A DNA stretch of 6,840 bases from Desulfuromonadaceae bacterium GWB2_53_15. GTDB taxonomy: Bacteria > Desulfobacterota > Desulfuromonadia > Geobacterales > Pseudopelobacteraceae. The stretch is from contig MHXL01000138.1 in assembly GCA_001824455.1 (NCBI GenBank), forward strand, positions 254-7,093, read 5' to 3'. How positions within the stretch are numbered: position 1 is the stretch's first letter; every line of letters begins with the position of its first letter. Positions 4,896 to 6,840 of this stretch are shown piece by piece. Under the pieces are notes generated by a model. That model searched no databases and was not told the DNA's origin. It saw only the letters and a program-made list of their open reading frames with translations. The position numbers and the translations under genes are program-made.

Positions 4896-6326
4896 TCATC
4901 CTTCGGTCGTAGGCCGTATTTCTGCCACGGAAGCCGGCAGATACAGACTAAGTCTGGTGCCGATTCCCAATGTGGATTCTACGGAAATATGTCCGTTGTG
5001 CCTCTTCAGAATGGCATGGCAGATCGAGAGCCCAAGCCCCATTCCTCTTTGGCTGTAGCTATCCTTGGTCGAAAAATAGGGATCAAAGATTTTCGGGAGA
5101 TTCTCCTCCGGGATACCTTTTCCGCTGTCCTGAATTGAAATACAGACATGGCTGCCTGATCCGAGTGGCAACACATTCTTACCATCGACAACGTAATTAT
5201 CGACAGCGATCTTGACTGTCCCGCCCTCGGACATCGCATCTTTTGCATTGGTCAGCAGATTATCAAACATCTGCCTGATCTGACGTGGGTCTGCTTCTAA
5301 TGGAAGAACGTCCACTGCTGCGGATATGGTGTGCGAGATCTGTGAATCCTTGAATGCAGTTCCTGCGGCTTCCTCAATGATAATAGGAAGCTTTATCGAT
5401 TCCTTGACCAGAGCGTTCCCCTGCGAAAAGCCCTGTAGACGGATGCCAAGCTCCTTGGCGCGTTCACAGGCTTCTTCCGCGTCCGTGAGCGGCTCGACAA
5501 TAGCTGTGTTGCCATCGGCGAGCATCTTGGCAAAGGTAATATTTCCGTAAATAATGTTCAGTACATTGTTGAAGTCGTGAGCCAAGCCTCCGGACAAGAG
5601 GCCGATTGATTCCAGATTGCTGATTCTGTTGACTTCTTCGCTGAGTCGTTTCATTTCGGTGATGTTGTGCATCACATGGACGGACGACTCAAATGTGCCG
5701 TCTTCAGCCAGGATCGGAGCTGCTGTGACGATAAAATAGCCGTTCAGGTTCTTTTCAAACAGGGACTCTGATTCGATTCTCCCCGAGTCAAGCATTCTTT
5801 GATGCGGGCAGGAAGGGAACGGCTCATGGGAGCCATGCAGCAGTTCATAACAGCGCCTGCCGACCGCCTCCTTCCCGGATATGCCCAAGCGCTCCGCCAT
5901 GGCCCTGTTCATGCTTGTGATGCAGTAATTGGAATCAATGATCGCTATGAGGTCCGGCACCGTGTCGAAGGTCCGTTTCCAGTCATCCCTGGACTTGAGC
6001 AGATCTCTGGCCGCCTGAAGCGACTTGTTTTTGTATAGCAGTACCTTGAAGAAAAACAGGAGCAGCAGACCAAACACAATGGTGAGTATGACACCGAACA
6101 AGCGATAGCTTGAAACTATACCGGGGTCATCCATGAATACGAGCGTCCAGCCATCGCTGCCGAACGGCAGCAGGTTAGCCTCCCGATCAACCCCCGCCTT
6201 GAATCCTTTTTCCGCAACCCGGCCGAGAAAATCGGTGAGAAGCCAGCCGGCGGCAATCGTCAGAATAATCGCGACGACAAAGATGCGAAGATACGTACTG
6301 TTCCGTGTGGATGGCCGGAATTTCAT
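4896..6326 (-). CDS. Membrane PAS-domain sensor histidine kinase with reduced periplasmic domain
   Basis: A 476-residue kinase. TM1 is at about residues 13-31 and TM2 at about 75-97, with only ~43 residues between them. A PAS domain (about 113-228) follows, with Cys159 and Cys173 in 'CYELLHGSHEPFPSCPH', a pattern seen in many PAS sensors. The H-box is 'LLSGGLAHDFNNVLNIIYGN' (His250), of the HDFNN type. The ATPase domain has the N-box 'FDNLLTNAKDAM' (Asn356, Asn360), G1 'DSGKGIP' (400-406), the F-box 'KIFDPYFSTK' and G2 'RGMGLGLS' (427-434). The loop between the membrane helices ends in 'DGWTLVFMDDPGIVSSYRLFG', which resembles the C-terminal end of a dCache sensor domain whose remainder appears missing. 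The start is supported by AAGGA ten bases upstream. First gene of the operon with the REC-kinase; the leader contains an REP-like repeat. No partner regulator with a DNA-binding domain is adjacent. Confidence 0.92.
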   Translation of the reverse strand: MKFRPSTRNSTYLRIFVVAIILTIAAGWLLTDFLGRVAEKGFKAGVDREANLLPFGSDGWTLVFMDDPGIVSSYRLFGVILTIVFGLLLLFFFKVLLYKNKSLQAARDLLKSRDDWKRTFDTVPDLIAIIDSNYCITSMNRAMAERLGISGKEAVGRRCYELLHGSHEPFPSCPHQRMLDSGRIESESLFEKNLNGYFIVTAAPILAEDGTFESSVHVMHNITEMKRLSEEVNRISNLESIGLLSGGLAHDFNNVLNIIYGNITFAKMLADGNTAIVEPLTDAEEACERAKELGIRLQGFSQGNALVKESIKLPIIIEEAAGTAFKDSQISHTISAAVDVLPLEADPRQIRQMFDNLLTNAKDAMSEGGTVKIAVDNYVVDGKNVLPLGSGSHVCISIQDSGKGIPEENLPKIFDPYFSTKDSYSQRGMGLGLSICHAILKRHNGHISVESTLGIGTRLSLYLPASVAEIRPTTEG

Positions 6327-6352
6327 ACTATATTTATCCTTCTTGGTTTCAG

Positions 6353-6399
6353 GAGCGCGGGCATCCTGCCCGTGTTTCGGGCGGGTATATGCTCGAATA
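6353..6399 (+). repeat. REP-like palindromic element, copy A
   Basis: A 47-nt element in the leader of the kinase operon. It can fold as hairpin 1 (arms 6356-6363 and 6367-6374, core CGGGCA/TGCCCG with loop TCC) or as hairpin 2 (GCCCG 6368-6372 with CGGGT 6382-6386, or the shifted pairing with CGGGC 6378-6382). These share one arm and exclude each other. Copy B at 6419-6466 is a diverged inverted copy: 33 of 47 aligned bases match with one gap. The arrangement is like REP/BIME intergenic repeats. No transposase lies in the window. Confidence 0.7.
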
Positions 6400-6417
6400 T
6401 GCTTTTGACTTCATAGT

Positions 6418-6840
6418 CTATTCAAGCGATGCACCTGTTTGAAACGCAGGCAAGACGCCTACGCCCCCAGGAGCTACTGAATAGTTGTTTTCCCGCTCTG
6501 CCAACCTGGAATTTTCGGTAAATTTTTCATACACCTCCTCAAACAGAGATGCACTTGCCATGAAGGCCTTCAACACCTGCGGGTCGAAATGCTGCGGCAT
6601 GGTCCTTCCATCTCCACAGGTGAGGATTCTCACCGTCGTGGCATGGTCGAGGGCCGGTTTGTAGACCCGCGCATTCCTCAAGGCGTCATACTGGTCGGCG
6701 ATATTCATGATTCTCCCCTCAAGAGGAATCCGATCTCCGGAATAGCCGAACGGATAGCCGCTCCCATCCCATCGTTCATGATGGGAGAGCGCAATCTGCT
6801 TGGCGATACGGAACTTCGGATGGTCGCCGATAATCTTGGC
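6418..6840 (-). CDS. HD-GYP domain cyclic-di-GMP phosphodiesterase, C-terminal part (5' end outside window)
   Basis: The frame is open from the window edge at 6840, so only the last 140 residues are seen. The GYP signature [11 protein letters not shown] lies near the beginning (about residues 20-30 of the visible part), preceded by '[14 protein letters not shown]' and followed by '[20 protein letters not shown]' and 'VYKPALDH'. That is the second half of an HD-GYP domain, which hydrolyses cyclic di-GMP with a bound metal pair. The HD dyad and any N-terminal receiver domain would be upstream. The ATG at 6708 is internal, within '[13 protein letters not shown]', and is not the start. After the domain comes '[19 protein letters not shown]' and an odd Gly/Val-rich tail, '[15 protein letters not shown]', encoded by repeat copy B. 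It is co-directional with the downstream kinase pair, 91 bp away, and may be the output of that signalling group, though this is inference from position. Confidence 0.9.
   Translation of the reverse strand, partial: AKIIGDHPKFRIAKQIALSHHERWDGSGYPFGYSGDRIPLEGRIMNIADQYDALRNARVYKPALDHATTVRILTCGDGRTMPQHFDPQVLKAFMASASLFEEVYEKFTENSRLAERENNYSVAPGGVGVLPAFQTGASLE
6419..6466 (-). repeat. REP-like palindromic element, copy B, overlapping the HD-GYP gene end
   Basis: Inverted homologue of copy A, read on the minus strand from 6466 to 6419. It keeps hairpin 1 (CGTAGGC paired with GCCTGCG, one G-T wobble) and hairpin 2 (CCTG paired with CAGG) by base changes on both sides of the stems relative to copy A. 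All 14 substitutions between the copies are transitions. It overlaps the last 15 codons of the HD-GYP reading frame, and two bases of the TAG stop lie at the element's end. Confidence 0.7.

Noticed and set aside
6133..6408. Plus-strand 91-codon frame ending in 'SGARASCPCFGRVYARICF'
   Set aside because: Antisense to the sensor kinase N-terminus and its end is translated repeat copy A; such peptides are typical spurious products of intergenic palindromes.
6418..6708. Stand-alone 96-residue protein starting at 6708
   Set aside because: The frame is open upstream to the window edge and encodes the HD-GYP signature [11 protein letters not shown], so the ATG at 6708 is internal.

Overview
The window looks like chromosomal DNA of a Geobacter-type deltaproteobacterium (Desulfuromonadales/Geobacterales). 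This is inferred from moderate-to-high GC, the density of PAS/dCache-type histidine kinases, an HD-GYP protein with the '[15 protein letters not shown]' tail style, and DUF3108 and DUF4350 secreted proteins. No rRNA, tRNA, CRISPR array, insertion sequence or phage gene is visible, so the taxonomic call rests on protein style only.

Left block (1-1263, minus strand). A small cytoplasmic protein gene (961-1263) appears to have lost its last ~23 codons to a -1 frameshift. It is followed by a secreted DUF3108 protein (61-828), then by the first 20 codons of a further gene that begins directly after the DUF3108 stop and leaves the window. Between the first two lie four perfect tandem copies of a 7-bp unit.

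Middle block (1264-3564, plus strand). A divergent intergenic region carries a good sigma70-type promoter (TTGCAT-N17-TATAAA). It drives a secreted DUF4350-like protein containing an EF-hand-type calcium loop, followed without any gap (TAA|ATG) by an alpha/beta hydrolase. After a hairpin-bearing spacer comes a small exported helix-hairpin-helix (ComEA-type) protein. A strong bidirectional intrinsic terminator at 3537-3564 separates this block from the convergent kinase operon.

Right block (3623-6840, minus strand). Transcription runs leftwards: the C-terminal part of an HD-GYP cyclic-di-GMP phosphodiesterase, then a membrane PAS histidine kinase, then (7-nt gap) a soluble REC-HisKA-HATPase kinase. 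The two kinases are clearly one operon and probably form a phosphorelay or a cross-talking pair; a link to the HD-GYP protein is only positional.

The most unusual signal is between the HD-GYP gene and the kinase operon. Two ~47-nt sequences (6353-6399 on plus, 6419-6466 on minus) are diverged inverted copies of one element. Every base difference between them is a transition, and they keep the same two mutually exclusive hairpins through compensatory changes. One copy supplies the last ~15 codons and stop of the HD-GYP gene; the other sits in the leader of the kinase operon. Other points of interest are the kinase's almost absent sensor domain, the frameshifted small gene and the EF-hand loop.
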